Made by a program: the position numbers and the translations under genes. The notes beneath the pieces were generated by a model, which saw only the letters and a program-made list of their open reading frames with translations, was not told the origin of the DNA and made no database searches. From the NCBI GenBank assembly GCA_937935075.1, contig CALGYB010000098.1, forward strand, positions 1-64,000: DNA of 64,000 nucleotides. The letters are read 5' to 3'. The stretch is from an uncultured Roseiflexus sp. Lineage in GTDB: Bacteria > Chloroflexota > Chloroflexia > Chloroflexales > Roseiflexaceae. Below, piece by piece: positions 39,203-48,912 of this stretch (positions are counted from its first letter, which is position 1; the number at the start of each line of letters is the position of its first letter).

Positions 39203-40180
39203 GTGAGGAATCAGACGGCAATGGCGCAACCTCCAGCTCTCGGGCAACTTTCGACAGCGCCCGTTTTCAATACCAAAGCGGTCGCCCGCGAGACCGGCGT
39301 TCCGCCCGATACCTTTCGCGCCTGGGAGCGGCGCTACGGCATTCCCTGCCCGCAGCGCACGCCAGGCGGTCATCGTCTCTACTCGGAGCGCGATATTGCA
39401 ATTATTCGCTGGCTGCGCGACCGAACAGCGGAAGGCGTCAACATCAGCCACGCGATCATGCTGCTGACGAGCGTCACCGACCAGGCGCCGCCCCATGTCG
39501 AAGCGGATGCCTCCCGCTCGATTGATCGCATGGTCGATGAACTCGTCGTTGCCTTGACAACGTTCGATGCGCAGAACGCTGAGCGCCTGGTGTCCGAAGC
39601 GTTTGCGATATACCCATTCGAGCAGGTGCTGTTGGAATTGATCCAGCCGACGATGGTGGAAGTCGGCGAACGCTGGCACCGCGGCGAGATCAATGTTGCG
39701 GCTGAGCATTTTGCAACAGAGTTCGTGCGACGCAAACTGGCAAGCCTGCTGAATGTATTCGAGAACCAGGTGCAGCGTGATACGATTGTGGTGGGATGTG
39801 CACCGCAGGAACTGCATGATCTGGGAGTAATGTTCGCCAGTCTCTTCCTGGTGCGGCGCGGGTGGCACGTCGTCTATCTGGGAGCGCAGGTGCCGCTTGC
39901 AGACCTTCTCGAAACTATTCGGAAGGTCAAGCCGAAGCTGGTCTGTTTGTCGGCATCAACGCTCGAAACCGCTATGAATCTGCTCGAAGTGGCGCGAGCC
40001 GTTCGGCAAGAGTTTCCTCACCTCCCTTTCGGATATGGCGGGCGCATCTTCAATGTCAATCCCGAATTGTGCGCCGCTATTCCAGGAGTCTTCCTGGGAC
40101 AGGACGCACGTGAACTGGTTCAAACCGTCAGTTCGATCATGTCGAGCAATGGTGCATCCATCCCTCCTCAACGCTCGTAA
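39203..40180 (+). CDS. CarH/LitR-like MerR-family regulator with C-terminal B12-binding domain
   Basis: MerR HTH FNTKAVARETGVPPDTFRAWERRYGIPCPQRTPGGHRLYSERD; W-x9-EH (WHRGEINVAAEH); E-x-H-x-x-G (ELHDLG). Confidence 0.93.
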   Translation: MRNQTAMAQPPALGQLSTAPVFNTKAVARETGVPPDTFRAWERRYGIPCPQRTPGGHRLYSERDIAIIRWLRDRTAEGVNISHAIMLLTSVTDQAPPHVEADASRSIDRMVDELVVALTTFDAQNAERLVSEAFAIYPFEQVLLELIQPTMVEVGERWHRGEINVAAEHFATEFVRRKLASLLNVFENQVQRDTIVVGCAPQELHDLGVMFASLFLVRRGWHVVYLGAQVPLADLLETIRKVKPKLVCLSASTLETAMNLLEVARAVRQEFPHLPFGYGGRIFNVNPELCAAIPGVFLGQDARELVQTVSSIMSSNGASIPPQRS

Positions 40181-40194
40181 CTCCATATAGAGCC

Positions 40195-40237
40195 AGGGCG
40201 ACAACGCCATATGCAAATGGCGCTATAATGTCGCCCT
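40195..40237. promoter_or_regulatory. Compound palindrome AGGGCGACA/CGCCAT...ATGGCG/TGTCGCCCT overlapping -10 TATAAT
   Basis: 9-bp and 6-bp perfect nested arms; TATAAT at 40224-40229. Confidence 0.7.
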
Positions 40238-40448
40238 GAATACGACAGCCGGTTGTGGATAACCAGTCAGGACGCTCTGACACCGCGCGCGTGCGTCTGG
40301 CAAACAACAGGATTTGCCGAAACCGCTGTGCGGCGAGCGCAGCGCGAAGCGCACGGTTTCTATGACGGAAATACGCAAGACTGCGCATCCGTTGTAACTG
40401 AATCGTTGATCATAAGAGACATAACCCGTGACGTGCGAAAGAGGAGCC

Positions 40449-41462
40449 ATGGCATCGCTCCACCACTCTGCCAGAATACCGGTTCGAGCATTCAGCGAAC
40501 GTGAAGCGCCGATCCGCGATGCTGCGGCTCTGCTCGCTAGCCTGCGTCATCTGGCTGAACCCGATATCATCCGGCATGAGACGCCTCCGACCGATGTTCT
40601 GCCATCACTGACACTCGATGCAGCATATCAGCATTGTGTCGAGGTCACGCGCGTCAATTCGCGCAGTTTTCACCTGAGTTCGCAACTCTTGCCACGTGAA
40701 AAGCGCCTGGCAGTTCGTGCGCTGTATGCGTTCTGCCGCACCAGTGATGATACGGTCGATCGCGCACAGGACGACCCGGCGCGCGCGCTTGCCAATTGGG
40801 TGGCGCGTGTCCATGCACCACACCCGCCAGGCGATCATCCGGTCCTGCTGGCATGGGACGATACTGTGCGACGCTATGCTATTCCACGCGTGCTCGTCGA
40901 TGAACTGCTTGCAGGAATCGCCATGGATCTCACCGTCCACCGCTACGAGACGTTCGATGACCTCTGGCTCTACTGTTACCGTGTCGCCTCGGTCGTCGGG
41001 CTGCTCTCGATGCATATCATCGGGTATCGCGATGGTGCAGCGCCGTATGCGGTAAAACTAGGCGTGGCGCTTCAGCTGACGAATATTCTGCGCGATGTTG
41101 GCGAAGATGCGCGACGTGGACGCATCTATCTTCCCCAGGAGGACCTGCGCCGTTTTGGGTTGACAGATGATGACATTTTCCACAACCGGCGCGATGAACG
41201 GTTTCGGGCATTGATCCGTTTCGAGATGGAACGCGCCCACGCATTGTACGATGAGGCCTGGCCCGGCATTGCCCTGCTCGATCCTGATGGTCGGATGGCT
41301 ATTGCCGCAGCAGCAGAGATTTATCGCGGCATCTTGCCGCGTATCGTCGCCAACGATTATGATGTGTTCCAGAAACGCGCCTACGTTCCTCTTGTCGGAA
41401 AGATTGCCATTCTCTGGCGCACCTATCGCAAACTGAACCGCCTCCTCAAGGAGAGAGAGTAA
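40449..41462 (+). CDS. crtB: Phytoene/squalene synthase family protein
   Basis: ALYAFCRTSDDTVD and LTNILRDVGEDARRGRIYLPQEDL. Confidence 0.92.
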   Translation: MASLHHSARIPVRAFSEREAPIRDAAALLASLRHLAEPDIIRHETPPTDVLPSLTLDAAYQHCVEVTRVNSRSFHLSSQLLPREKRLAVRALYAFCRTSDDTVDRAQDDPARALANWVARVHAPHPPGDHPVLLAWDDTVRRYAIPRVLVDELLAGIAMDLTVHRYETFDDLWLYCYRVASVVGLLSMHIIGYRDGAAPYAVKLGVALQLTNILRDVGEDARRGRIYLPQEDLRRFGLTDDDIFHNRRDERFRALIRFEMERAHALYDEAWPGIALLDPDGRMAIAAAAEIYRGILPRIVANDYDVFQKRAYVPLVGKIAILWRTYRKLNRLLKERE

Positions 41463-41484
41463 CCCCACCGTCAATGACAGGGGC

Positions 41485-41690
41485 AGGCTGCTGCGGTTCT
41501 TGCGAAGCATCCCCACGCGGCGCTGCGCTCGTACTGACAATGCGCGCCTGTGGACTTCGCAAAGCGTCTCCGCAATCTCTTCGAGCACAGAGACTGCGCG
41601 CTGTACTCGCAATGACGGCGCACACGAGGGAGATTGTGACGCTTTTTCGGGTAGGCGAAGGCGATGCCTTCGCTGGATTAACTGCACCTT
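41485..41690. repeat. Composite dispersed-repeat remnants (CTCGCAATGACGGC..., GAGATTGTGACGC, GGCGAAGGCGATGCCTTCGC)
   Basis: Noncoding spacer containing motifs of common genome repeats and a family C-like hairpin. Confidence 0.5.
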
Positions 41691-41799
41691 GCAAGGCGAG
41701 ATTTCAGAGACGCTCTCACTCCAGTATTGGCATGCATGGTATGCTCGTGACGACTATAATATCTTTCAGACGACGCCCGGCAGCGTCGAGGAAGCGCAT

Positions 41800-42735
41800 A
41801 TGTCCGCATCCAAACACATTATTGTAACCGGCGCCACCGGGTTGATCGGTAAGGCGCTCTGCCGCCGCCTGATGGCGCGCGGCGACCGTGTGACGGTATT
41901 CACGCGTCGACCGGATGCGGCTCGCGCGGTGCTGCCTGGCGCGGCACAGTACGTCGCCTGGGACGCTGCAACCGGCGGAGCGTGGGAGGCGACTCTGGCA
42001 ACCGCTGATGCTGTTGTCCATCTGGCAGGTGCGTCGATTGCCGGTCGGCGCTGGACGCCTGCCTACAAACGTGAGATCCTCGAAAGCCGCACCCACAGTA
42101 CGCGCGTTCTGGTCGAAGCCATGGCGCGCGCCACACAGCGTCCTCCGGTTTTTGTGTGCGCGTCCGGCATCGATTTCTATGGACCACGGGGCGATGAGCC
42201 GGTTGATGAGAGCGCTCCGCCAGGGAGCAACTTCCTGGCGCAAGTATGCGTTGCATGGGAAGGCGAAGCCTGCCGCGCCGCAGACCTTGGCGTTCGCACG
42301 GTGATGATCCGCACCGGGATTGTGCTCGACCGTCATGAAGGAGCGCTGGCGCGGCTGCTGCTGCCGTTTCAACTGTTTGTCGGCGGTCCCATTCTGCCGG
42401 GAACGCAATGGTGGTCCTGGATTCACCTGGACGACGAGGTGGGTCTGATCATGCGCTGCATCGACGATGAACGCGCCAGCGGTCCCTTCAATGGCGTTGC
42501 GCCGGAGCCGCAGCGTAACCGCGATTTCAGCGCGACCCTGGGGCGCGTGCTGGGGCGACCGTCCTGGTTGCCGTTGCCCGGATTTGTGCTTCGCCTGCTG
42601 CTTGGTGAAATGGCGCCCGCTTTGCTCATCGAACGTCAACGCGCCATACCATCCAAAGCGCAGGCGCTTGGGTATCAGTTTGCCTACCCGACACTGGAAC
42701 CGGCGCTGCGCGCGGCGCTCGCGCGTTCGCGATAG
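41800..42735 (+). CDS. TIGR01777-type NAD-dependent epimerase (SDR)
   Basis: IIVTGATGLIGKALCRRLMARGDRVTVFTR; WSWIHLDDEV. Confidence 0.93.
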   Translation: MSASKHIIVTGATGLIGKALCRRLMARGDRVTVFTRRPDAARAVLPGAAQYVAWDAATGGAWEATLATADAVVHLAGASIAGRRWTPAYKREILESRTHSTRVLVEAMARATQRPPVFVCASGIDFYGPRGDEPVDESAPPGSNFLAQVCVAWEGEACRAADLGVRTVMIRTGIVLDRHEGALARLLLPFQLFVGGPILPGTQWWSWIHLDDEVGLIMRCIDDERASGPFNGVAPEPQRNRDFSATLGRVLGRPSWLPLPGFVLRLLLGEMAPALLIERQRAIPSKAQALGYQFAYPTLEPALRAALARSR

Positions 42736-42747
42736 GAGAGACACTGT

Positions 42748-44004
42748 ATGCGCGTTCCTCTTACACTTGTGGCTGTGTTGATCACGCTCGCGTTCGTTGC
42801 CGGGTGTTCCGTGCCCTCGGTGGATCTGCCGCGTCCGGCGGCTACAGAACCGACGACTGCTCCAACTGCTGCTGTACAGGCAGAGGCGACTCGCGCGCCG
42901 ACCACGCCATCCGCACCAACGACGACTCCTGCGCCGCTGCCTGTGCAGGCGCCGGTGCCAACGCTGCCGCCGGAACTGACCAACCCGCTGGAAGCCGAAC
43001 AGGCGGCGCTGATCGCGCTCTACCGGCGGGTGAATCCGTCGGTCGTCAGCATCGAGGTCGTCGCCGATCATCCGCCGGTCGGCGGAGCGCCGTTCACCGT
43101 GCCCACCAGTCAGGGTTCTGGCTTTCTGTTCGATGATCAGGGGCATATCGTCACCAATAACCACGTGGTCGAAAACGGCTCGAAGTTTCAGGTGCGATTC
43201 TCTGATGGCGCTGTGATGATGGCGCGCCTGGTCGGCGGCGATCCAGGGAGCGATCTGGCAGTGCTGAAGGTTGATGAACTGCCCCCTGGCGTGGCGCCGC
43301 TGCCCCTCGCCGACTCACGAACCGTCGAGGTCGGGCAGCGCGCAATTGCCATCGGTAATCCGTTCGGCTTGCGGAACACCCTGACAGTTGGCGTCGTCAG
43401 CGGCATCGGACGCAGTCTCAGCGGCCCGGCGAGCAGTGGCGGCGGGCGCTTCCGCATCCCAAATATTATTCAGACCGACGCAGCGATCAATCCGGGGAAC
43501 TCTGGCGGTCCGCTGCTCAACATCTACGGTGAGGTGATCGGCGTCAATACCGCCATCAGCAGTGGTTCCGGCGCCTTCGAAGGGGTGGGGTATGCGGTGC
43601 CGTCCAATGCCGTCAGTCGCGTGGCGCCGGCGCTGATCCGCGATGGTCGCTATGATCATCCGTGGATGGGCATCGGGATGCGTGATGTCGATCCGCTGCT
43701 GTCAGAAAGCCTGAATCTGCCGGTGCGCCAGGGCGTGCTGATCACCGAGGTTGTGCCAGGCAGCCCTGCTGCACGCGCCGGATTGCGCCGAGGAACGCAG
43801 ATTGTCTCGATTGGCGGTCGTGAACTGCCGGTCGGCGGCGACATCATTATTGCCATCGATGGGCAGCCGGTGCGCGACAGCGATGAACTCGTCAGTTATC
43901 TCGAACTCGAGACGTCGGTCGGCGATACGGTGGTGATGACCGTACAGCGCGGCGATCGCCAGGAGCAGATTACGATGACCCTCGGCGCGCGCCCGCGTGA
44001 ATGA
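42748..44004 (+). CDS. HtrA/DegP-like serine protease, lipoprotein with PDZ domain
   Basis: Lipobox FVAGC; catalytic NNHVV, SDLAVLKV, NPGNSGGPLLN; C-terminal PDZ. Confidence 0.94.
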   Translation: MRVPLTLVAVLITLAFVAGCSVPSVDLPRPAATEPTTAPTAAVQAEATRAPTTPSAPTTTPAPLPVQAPVPTLPPELTNPLEAEQAALIALYRRVNPSVVSIEVVADHPPVGGAPFTVPTSQGSGFLFDDQGHIVTNNHVVENGSKFQVRFSDGAVMMARLVGGDPGSDLAVLKVDELPPGVAPLPLADSRTVEVGQRAIAIGNPFGLRNTLTVGVVSGIGRSLSGPASSGGGRFRIPNIIQTDAAINPGNSGGPLLNIYGEVIGVNTAISSGSGAFEGVGYAVPSNAVSRVAPALIRDGRYDHPWMGIGMRDVDPLLSESLNLPVRQGVLITEVVPGSPAARAGLRRGTQIVSIGGRELPVGGDIIIAIDGQPVRDSDELVSYLELETSVGDTVVMTVQRGDRQEQITMTLGARPRE

Positions 44005-44010
44005 CGCCGA

Positions 44011-44604
44011 TCACTGCGGCGCATGCCACGACGCATCGACCTGTAGCGCCTGCGCCAGACGTTGCTTGTATTCCCAGCGCGGGATCTCAATCAGGCCGAA
44101 CTGAAGCAGGTGCGGCGATCCCAGGAACTGAGAATCGAGGAGTACATACCCGCCGCGCCGCAGCCGCTCGACCAGATGGACCAGTGCGACTTTGCTGGCG
44201 TCGCGCTCGCGGCTGAACATGCTTTCGCCCGCGAACAAGCCCCGGATCGCCACGCCATACAACCCTCCCACCAACCGTCCGTCGCGCCAGGCTTCGACGC
44301 TGTGCGCAAACCCCATCCGGTGCAGTTCGGTGTAGGCAACGATCATGTCTTCTGAAATCCAGGTGGTTTCGCGCCCCGCTGCGGGTTCGGCGCAGGCGCG
44401 CATTACCTCAGTGAAGGCGGTGTCGGTGCGGATCGTGAATACCCCTTTGCGAACCGTGCGTGCCAGGCGGTGCGGCACGTGAAACGTCTCGAGCGGCAAG
44501 ATCGCGCGTGGATGCGGGTCGTACCAGTGGATGACGCCCTGCTCGTCCGCCATCGGGAAAAGACCCTGGCAGTAGGCGACGATCAGCATCTCGGGTGTGA
44601 GCAT
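44011..44604 (-). CDS. aat: Leucyl/phenylalanyl-tRNA--protein transferase
   Basis: VAYCQGLFPMAD..IHWYDPHPRAILPL; GGLYGVAIRGLFAGESMFSRERDASKVALVHL. Confidence 0.95.
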   Translation of the reverse strand: MLTPEMLIVAYCQGLFPMADEQGVIHWYDPHPRAILPLETFHVPHRLARTVRKGVFTIRTDTAFTEVMRACAEPAAGRETTWISEDMIVAYTELHRMGFAHSVEAWRDGRLVGGLYGVAIRGLFAGESMFSRERDASKVALVHLVERLRRGGYVLLDSQFLGSPHLLQFGLIEIPRWEYKQRLAQALQVDASWHAPQ

Positions 44605-44619
44605 AGCATCGCAAACGGG

Positions 44620-45918
44620 TCACATCTCGACGAAGTACGATTTGCACGCTGCTGCCAGCAGTTCCCGCGACATCGTCGGCGGCACTCCCAGAAAACGGGC
44701 ATAATCGATCACCTGATCGATCAGATCGCGCGGATGGACAGCGCGCAGTTCCAGTTTACGGCGCGGATACTCCACCTCCAGCAAATAGCGCAGCCCGTCG
44801 TCGCTGTACGGCACATTCTTCGCCTTGCAGACCCGACGCATGATCTCGCGGTACTCAGCCGGGGTGGGATTGACAATTTCGATCTTATAGCGGATACGCC
44901 GCAGGAAGGCTTCATCGACCAGTTGCTTCGGCTCGATATTCGTTGAGAAGATGATCAACTGATCGAACGGCACCTCGATCTTCTTGCCGGTATGCAAGGT
45001 CAGGTAGTCTACCCGTTTCTCGAGCGGGACGATCCAGCGGTTGAGCAGGTCACGCGGGCGCATCTGCTGCCGTCCAAAGTCGTCGATCAGGAACAATCCG
45101 CCGTTGGCTTTCAGTTGCAGCGGCGCTTCATAATACTTGCTGTACTCGTCATATTCGAGGTCGAGCGAACTCATGTTCAGTTCACCGCCGGCAATAACCA
45201 CCGGACGCTTCGAGAGCACCCAACGCTGATCGTAAGCATACTCCTGACCCTCAGGCAGGGGGCGGCGCTCGTGGTGGATCGGATCAAAGACACGAATGAT
45301 CTGTCCATCGACGATAATGGCATGCGGAATGGCAATCGAGTCCGAAAGCAGCCGGGCAGTCGCCTCAGCAATCGAGGTCTTGCCATTCCCGGCATGCCCG
45401 AAGAGGAAGATCGAACGACCAGAGTTGATAGCCGGTCCCAACTGGAGCAGGAGCGAGTCGCTGAGCACCAAATGTGCAAACGCTTCACGAATGGCCGCCT
45501 CGGTCACAACTAATCCCTGCGTAGTCTGCTGATGCATGACAGCACGGTAATCAGACAGATTGACCGGCGCCGGTCCGAGGTACTGCGTCCGCTCGCCGAT
45601 CTCTTTCGCGCGCGTGATACCCTTGGCCGTCGCCTGATAACGATATGCTTTCTCCCCCACACCGCTGCTGCCCTTGACCTCAGCCATCTGCTCGCGCCTC
45701 AGATAGGTCATTCCCTGATCGAGCACGTTCTCCCATGGCAGATGCAACAGTTCGACCAGTTGCAGACCGGTCATTTCGCCGATCAGATAGAGGGCGCGCA
45801 GCATCTGATCGGCAATGAACGAGAGCGTCAGCCCGGTCGCCTCGATGCTTCGTGGACGAAGCGGGAGCAGTGGCGTTGCGGCCTCTGCTGGAGGGTTCTG
45901 AGAAAGCGCTGGTTGCAT
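44620..45918 (-). CDS. AAA-family ATPase with N-terminal winged-helix-like region
   Basis: LFGHAGNGKTSIAEA Walker A, GGLFLIDDFGRQQ Walker B, IFSTNIEP sensor 1. Confidence 0.88.
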   Translation of the reverse strand: MQPALSQNPPAEAATPLLPLRPRSIEATGLTLSFIADQMLRALYLIGEMTGLQLVELLHLPWENVLDQGMTYLRREQMAEVKGSSGVGEKAYRYQATAKGITRAKEIGERTQYLGPAPVNLSDYRAVMHQQTTQGLVVTEAAIREAFAHLVLSDSLLLQLGPAINSGRSIFLFGHAGNGKTSIAEATARLLSDSIAIPHAIIVDGQIIRVFDPIHHERRPLPEGQEYAYDQRWVLSKRPVVIAGGELNMSSLDLEYDEYSKYYEAPLQLKANGGLFLIDDFGRQQMRPRDLLNRWIVPLEKRVDYLTLHTGKKIEVPFDQLIIFSTNIEPKQLVDEAFLRRIRYKIEIVNPTPAEYREIMRRVCKAKNVPYSDDGLRYLLEVEYPRRKLELRAVHPRDLIDQVIDYARFLGVPPTMSRELLAAACKSYFVEM

Positions 45919-46070
45919 ATCAATTCCCCGTGCTGCTATGGTATGCCAATACATCGAATGGATTCGTGTGTTTGCAGGTCGATTAAGGTAGTATAGCATG
46001 CCCAATGCAAGCCGTGCATTGCACCCCGCCGCAGGCATGCGCGCCGACATCCACGTGGGAGGGTATACCT

Positions 46071-46143
46071 CTCACCTCTCACCTCTCATCTCTCGCGTGA
46101 GAAAGTTGCTCGCCCCCCGGGAGCGCAGGCGTCCCGCCCGCAT
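46071..46143. repeat. Heptamer array x4 plus GAGAAAGTTGCTCG module (second copy of the 37.7-kb element)
   Basis: CTCACCT CTCACCT CTCATCT CTCGCGT then the shared 45-bp module. Confidence 0.85.
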
Positions 46144-46162
46144 GCGGCATGGCAGATAGCGG

Positions 46163-46393
46163 ACCAGGTACGCGGTCACTTGGACCATACTGGTTTTCGA
46201 GCAAACCATCCGGCATCGCCCGGTACAGCCCATGCAGGCGGGCTTTGCAACCGTAGCCCGCGGCTTCAGCCGCCGGGCGGACACTGGGGTTGCTCATGCC
46301 AACTGCGGTCCACAACACGCCTGCCGGTGCACGTTGACCGTTGCGCCTTGCCCAACGGACACGCGAACATCTTGTCTGACTGACTGCAAGTGA
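46163..46393 (+). repeat. Dispersed repeat family A copy
   Basis: Collinear with the 28.5, 51.0 and 52.7 kb copies. Confidence 0.9.
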
Positions 46394-46449
46394 GTATGAG
46401 ATTCCATTCCCCCAGGTCTGTGAACAGTGTGGGGTATTGGATGGCACGG

Positions 46450-47178
46450 TTACAGATAATGTCGGATCATCTCGCGCCAGTGTTCGATGCGATGCGCTTC
46501 GCCTGGCCAGACATGCAGCGCATGCGGAATATCCTTGTCCCACAGCGCCGCACTGAGGGCGTGGTTGGTCCAGATGAACGGGTCTTCCTCGCCGATGACG
46601 AGCGTGATCTCCATGCGTCGCAGATGCGCCAGAATGGCAGAGTCGGTCAGACGCGGAATAAAATGGCAGGGGGTGTGAAAATAGATGGTCTCGTCGTAGT
46701 AGCCGTCAAACAGCGCACGAAACGACCCGATCGCCACCGTCAGATCATAGCGCCCGCTCAGTGCAACGACTTTATGAAACAGATGTGGATGGCGAAAGGC
46801 GATATTGACTGCGTGATAGGCGCCCAGGCTGCATCCATGGGCGATGACGAACGGATTCGGGTTGAGTTGCCGCGAGAGCGACAGCACTTCGTTGAGAATG
46901 TACGACTCATACTGCACGTGACGCGCAATGCGTTCCTGCGGCGGACGGTGAAAGGCGTACAAACTTTCACGATCAACGCTATCGACGCAGTAGAGTTGCA
47001 GCAATCCCTGTTCGATCGAGGAACGCAGCGTCTCGACCAGCCCCCAGTTCTCGTAATCGTAGAATCGTCCGGCGCGGGTCGGAAAGACCAGCACCCGCGC
47101 CCCTGCGTGACCGATGACCAGCATCTCCATGTCCCGCTGCAAACGGGGACTCCACCACAGATAGTACTCTCGCTGCAC
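46450..47178 (-). CDS. Esterase family protein (alpha/beta hydrolase, esterase D-like)
   Basis: IAHGCSLGAYHAVNIAFRHP nucleophile elbow; GEEDPF; WPGEAHRIEHW. Confidence 0.82.
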   Translation of the reverse strand: MQREYYLWWSPRLQRDMEMLVIGHAGARVLVFPTRAGRFYDYENWGLVETLRSSIEQGLLQLYCVDSVDRESLYAFHRPPQERIARHVQYESYILNEVLSLSRQLNPNPFVIAHGCSLGAYHAVNIAFRHPHLFHKVVALSGRYDLTVAIGSFRALFDGYYDETIYFHTPCHFIPRLTDSAILAHLRRMEITLVIGEEDPFIWTNHALSAALWDKDIPHALHVWPGEAHRIEHWREMIRHYL

Positions 47179-47391
47179 AGGTGGTCACTCGCTCGATACC
47201 GGCGCACCGCAAGGCATGTGCGCTTGCTTCACCAGGGTCAACATCCGTGGGAACAGGGTCGGAAACGGTCTGACGGCAGCGAACGCACATGGGATGCAGT
47301 TTCTTCTGCCGTCATGCCCTATGTACTACACCAGGGTTAGAACTGCGTTAAGAATATGTACAGATTCGATTGTGTCCGGCTGTGTAGATGC

Positions 47392-48045
47392 TCACTGCTC
47401 CTGTCGAGCGCCTGCCAGCATGGCAACATAGGGACGCAGCATGTGCGTCCATACCTGATAGCCCATTGCGCTCAGATGCAATCCATCGGCATCGAACAAT
47501 TCAGCGCGCGGTCGTCCGTCGGCGTCCAGCATAGACGTATACAGATCAACGTAGTATCCTGATGATCGTTGTTCCATAAGTGCGCGTGCCGCGTTGTTGA
47601 AACGCAGAATCTTCTCGCGCAGGCTCCAGCGCGCGAGGCTGGGTTTGATCGAGATATACGCGACCGGTATCGGTCCAAGCGTTGCATCGATTCTGGCAAG
47701 CATCGCACGCAGGGAACGCACAACATCGTCGGGCGCGCGTCCGTCGCCGAGGTCGTTATCACCAGCGTAGAGCACTATCGATCCCGGTGCGCAAGGCACA
47801 ACCAGCCGGTCGAAAAAGTGTACACAGGCAGCGAGCGTTGATCCGCCGAATGCCCGATTGACAACGGGCCACGGCGCCATATCCTCGCTGAGCGTCGTCC
47901 AGAGACGGAGCGACGAACTGCCGTAGAACAGCACTGCGCCAGCCGGAGGAGGCGCCGTTGTATTCAGTTTTTCCAGTTCCTGCACCTCGGGTTCGTACCA
48001 CTCCAACACGTTCCTCCATCGCTGCTTCAGATCACCGGGCATCAC
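47392..48045 (-). CDS. SGNH/GDSL-type hydrolase
   Basis: VLFYGSSSLRLW, IVLYAGDNDLGDGR, DGLHLSAMGYQVW. Confidence 0.88.
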   Translation of the reverse strand: MMPGDLKQRWRNVLEWYEPEVQELEKLNTTAPPPAGAVLFYGSSSLRLWTTLSEDMAPWPVVNRAFGGSTLAACVHFFDRLVVPCAPGSIVLYAGDNDLGDGRAPDDVVRSLRAMLARIDATLGPIPVAYISIKPSLARWSLREKILRFNNAARALMEQRSSGYYVDLYTSMLDADGRPRAELFDADGLHLSAMGYQVWTHMLRPYVAMLAGARQEQ

Positions 48046-48149
48046 GTCATACGAACTTGCGGTCAGTCAGACAAACAATATGATGCCCGACACACGATGC
48101 ACACGCCACAGGCGAGTCGTGGCCATCCGCCCGCTTTCATTGCGGGTGC

Positions 48150-48220
48150 GGGTAGGTGAAGGCAATGCCTTCGCCTATCCGGTCGCACTTCAGTCAGCGA
48201 TTTTTCAGACAGGCTCTTAG
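48150..48220 (+). repeat. Repeat family C copy, divergent
   Basis: GGTGAAGGCAATGCCTTCGCCTATCC...GCGATTTTTCAGACAGGCTCT. Confidence 0.6.
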
Positions 48221-48282
48221 TGCCAACACGTCGAACTGCTGGTATCATAGTACCAGGACCAGTTTCTATCCAGGGAGTGCGC

Positions 48283-48912
48283 GTGACGAACACTTCAGAC
48301 AATGCGCTTGTCGAACTGCCGCTCCTCGTGTTGCGCGGCATCGTCGTCTTCCCTCCCAGCGTCGTGCCGATGGCGGTGAGTCGTCCGGCAGCGATACGTC
48401 TGGTGGATGATGCGGTGACCACAGGCGGTCGTATTGCGGTGAGTGTACAACGCGAGAACGACCCCGAACAATGCTACGGCATCGGCGCATCGGCGCGGGT
48501 GCACCGCCTAGTGCGCCTGCACGACGGCACGCTCCGCATCGCGTTGCAGGCGATCGAGCGGGTTGCCATCGAACGAGTAACGCGGCGTGAGCCATATCTC
48601 CACGCCCTGGTGCGCTCTCTGCCGGACCACACCGATGACCCGGACATCACAGCCCATGCACAGGAAGCGCGTGAACGCGCCCGGGCATTGCTCGATGCAC
48701 TGCCGCCAAACGAGGAACTACGCACCCAACTCGAGTCTGCCGATGATCCTCGCCATCTGGCGGCGCTGCTGGCATCGATGTTCCTGGTGCGCGCCAGTCT
48801 CGCGGAGCGTCAGGCGTTGCTGGAAATCGCCGATGTGCGCGAACGCCTGGTTCGGCTCAGTGCGCTGCTGACCTACGAGTTGGACATTCTGCGCAGTCAT
48901 TTGAGAATGTAG
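48283..48912 (+). CDS. Lon N-terminal (LON substrate-binding) domain protein
   Basis: ELPLLVLRGIVVFPPSVVPMAVSRPAAI; no ATPase or protease domain; GTG start. Confidence 0.85.
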   Translation: MTNTSDNALVELPLLVLRGIVVFPPSVVPMAVSRPAAIRLVDDAVTTGGRIAVSVQRENDPEQCYGIGASARVHRLVRLHDGTLRIALQAIERVAIERVTRREPYLHALVRSLPDHTDDPDITAHAQEARERARALLDALPPNEELRTQLESADDPRHLAALLASMFLVRASLAERQALLEIADVRERLVRLSALLTYELDILRSHLRM

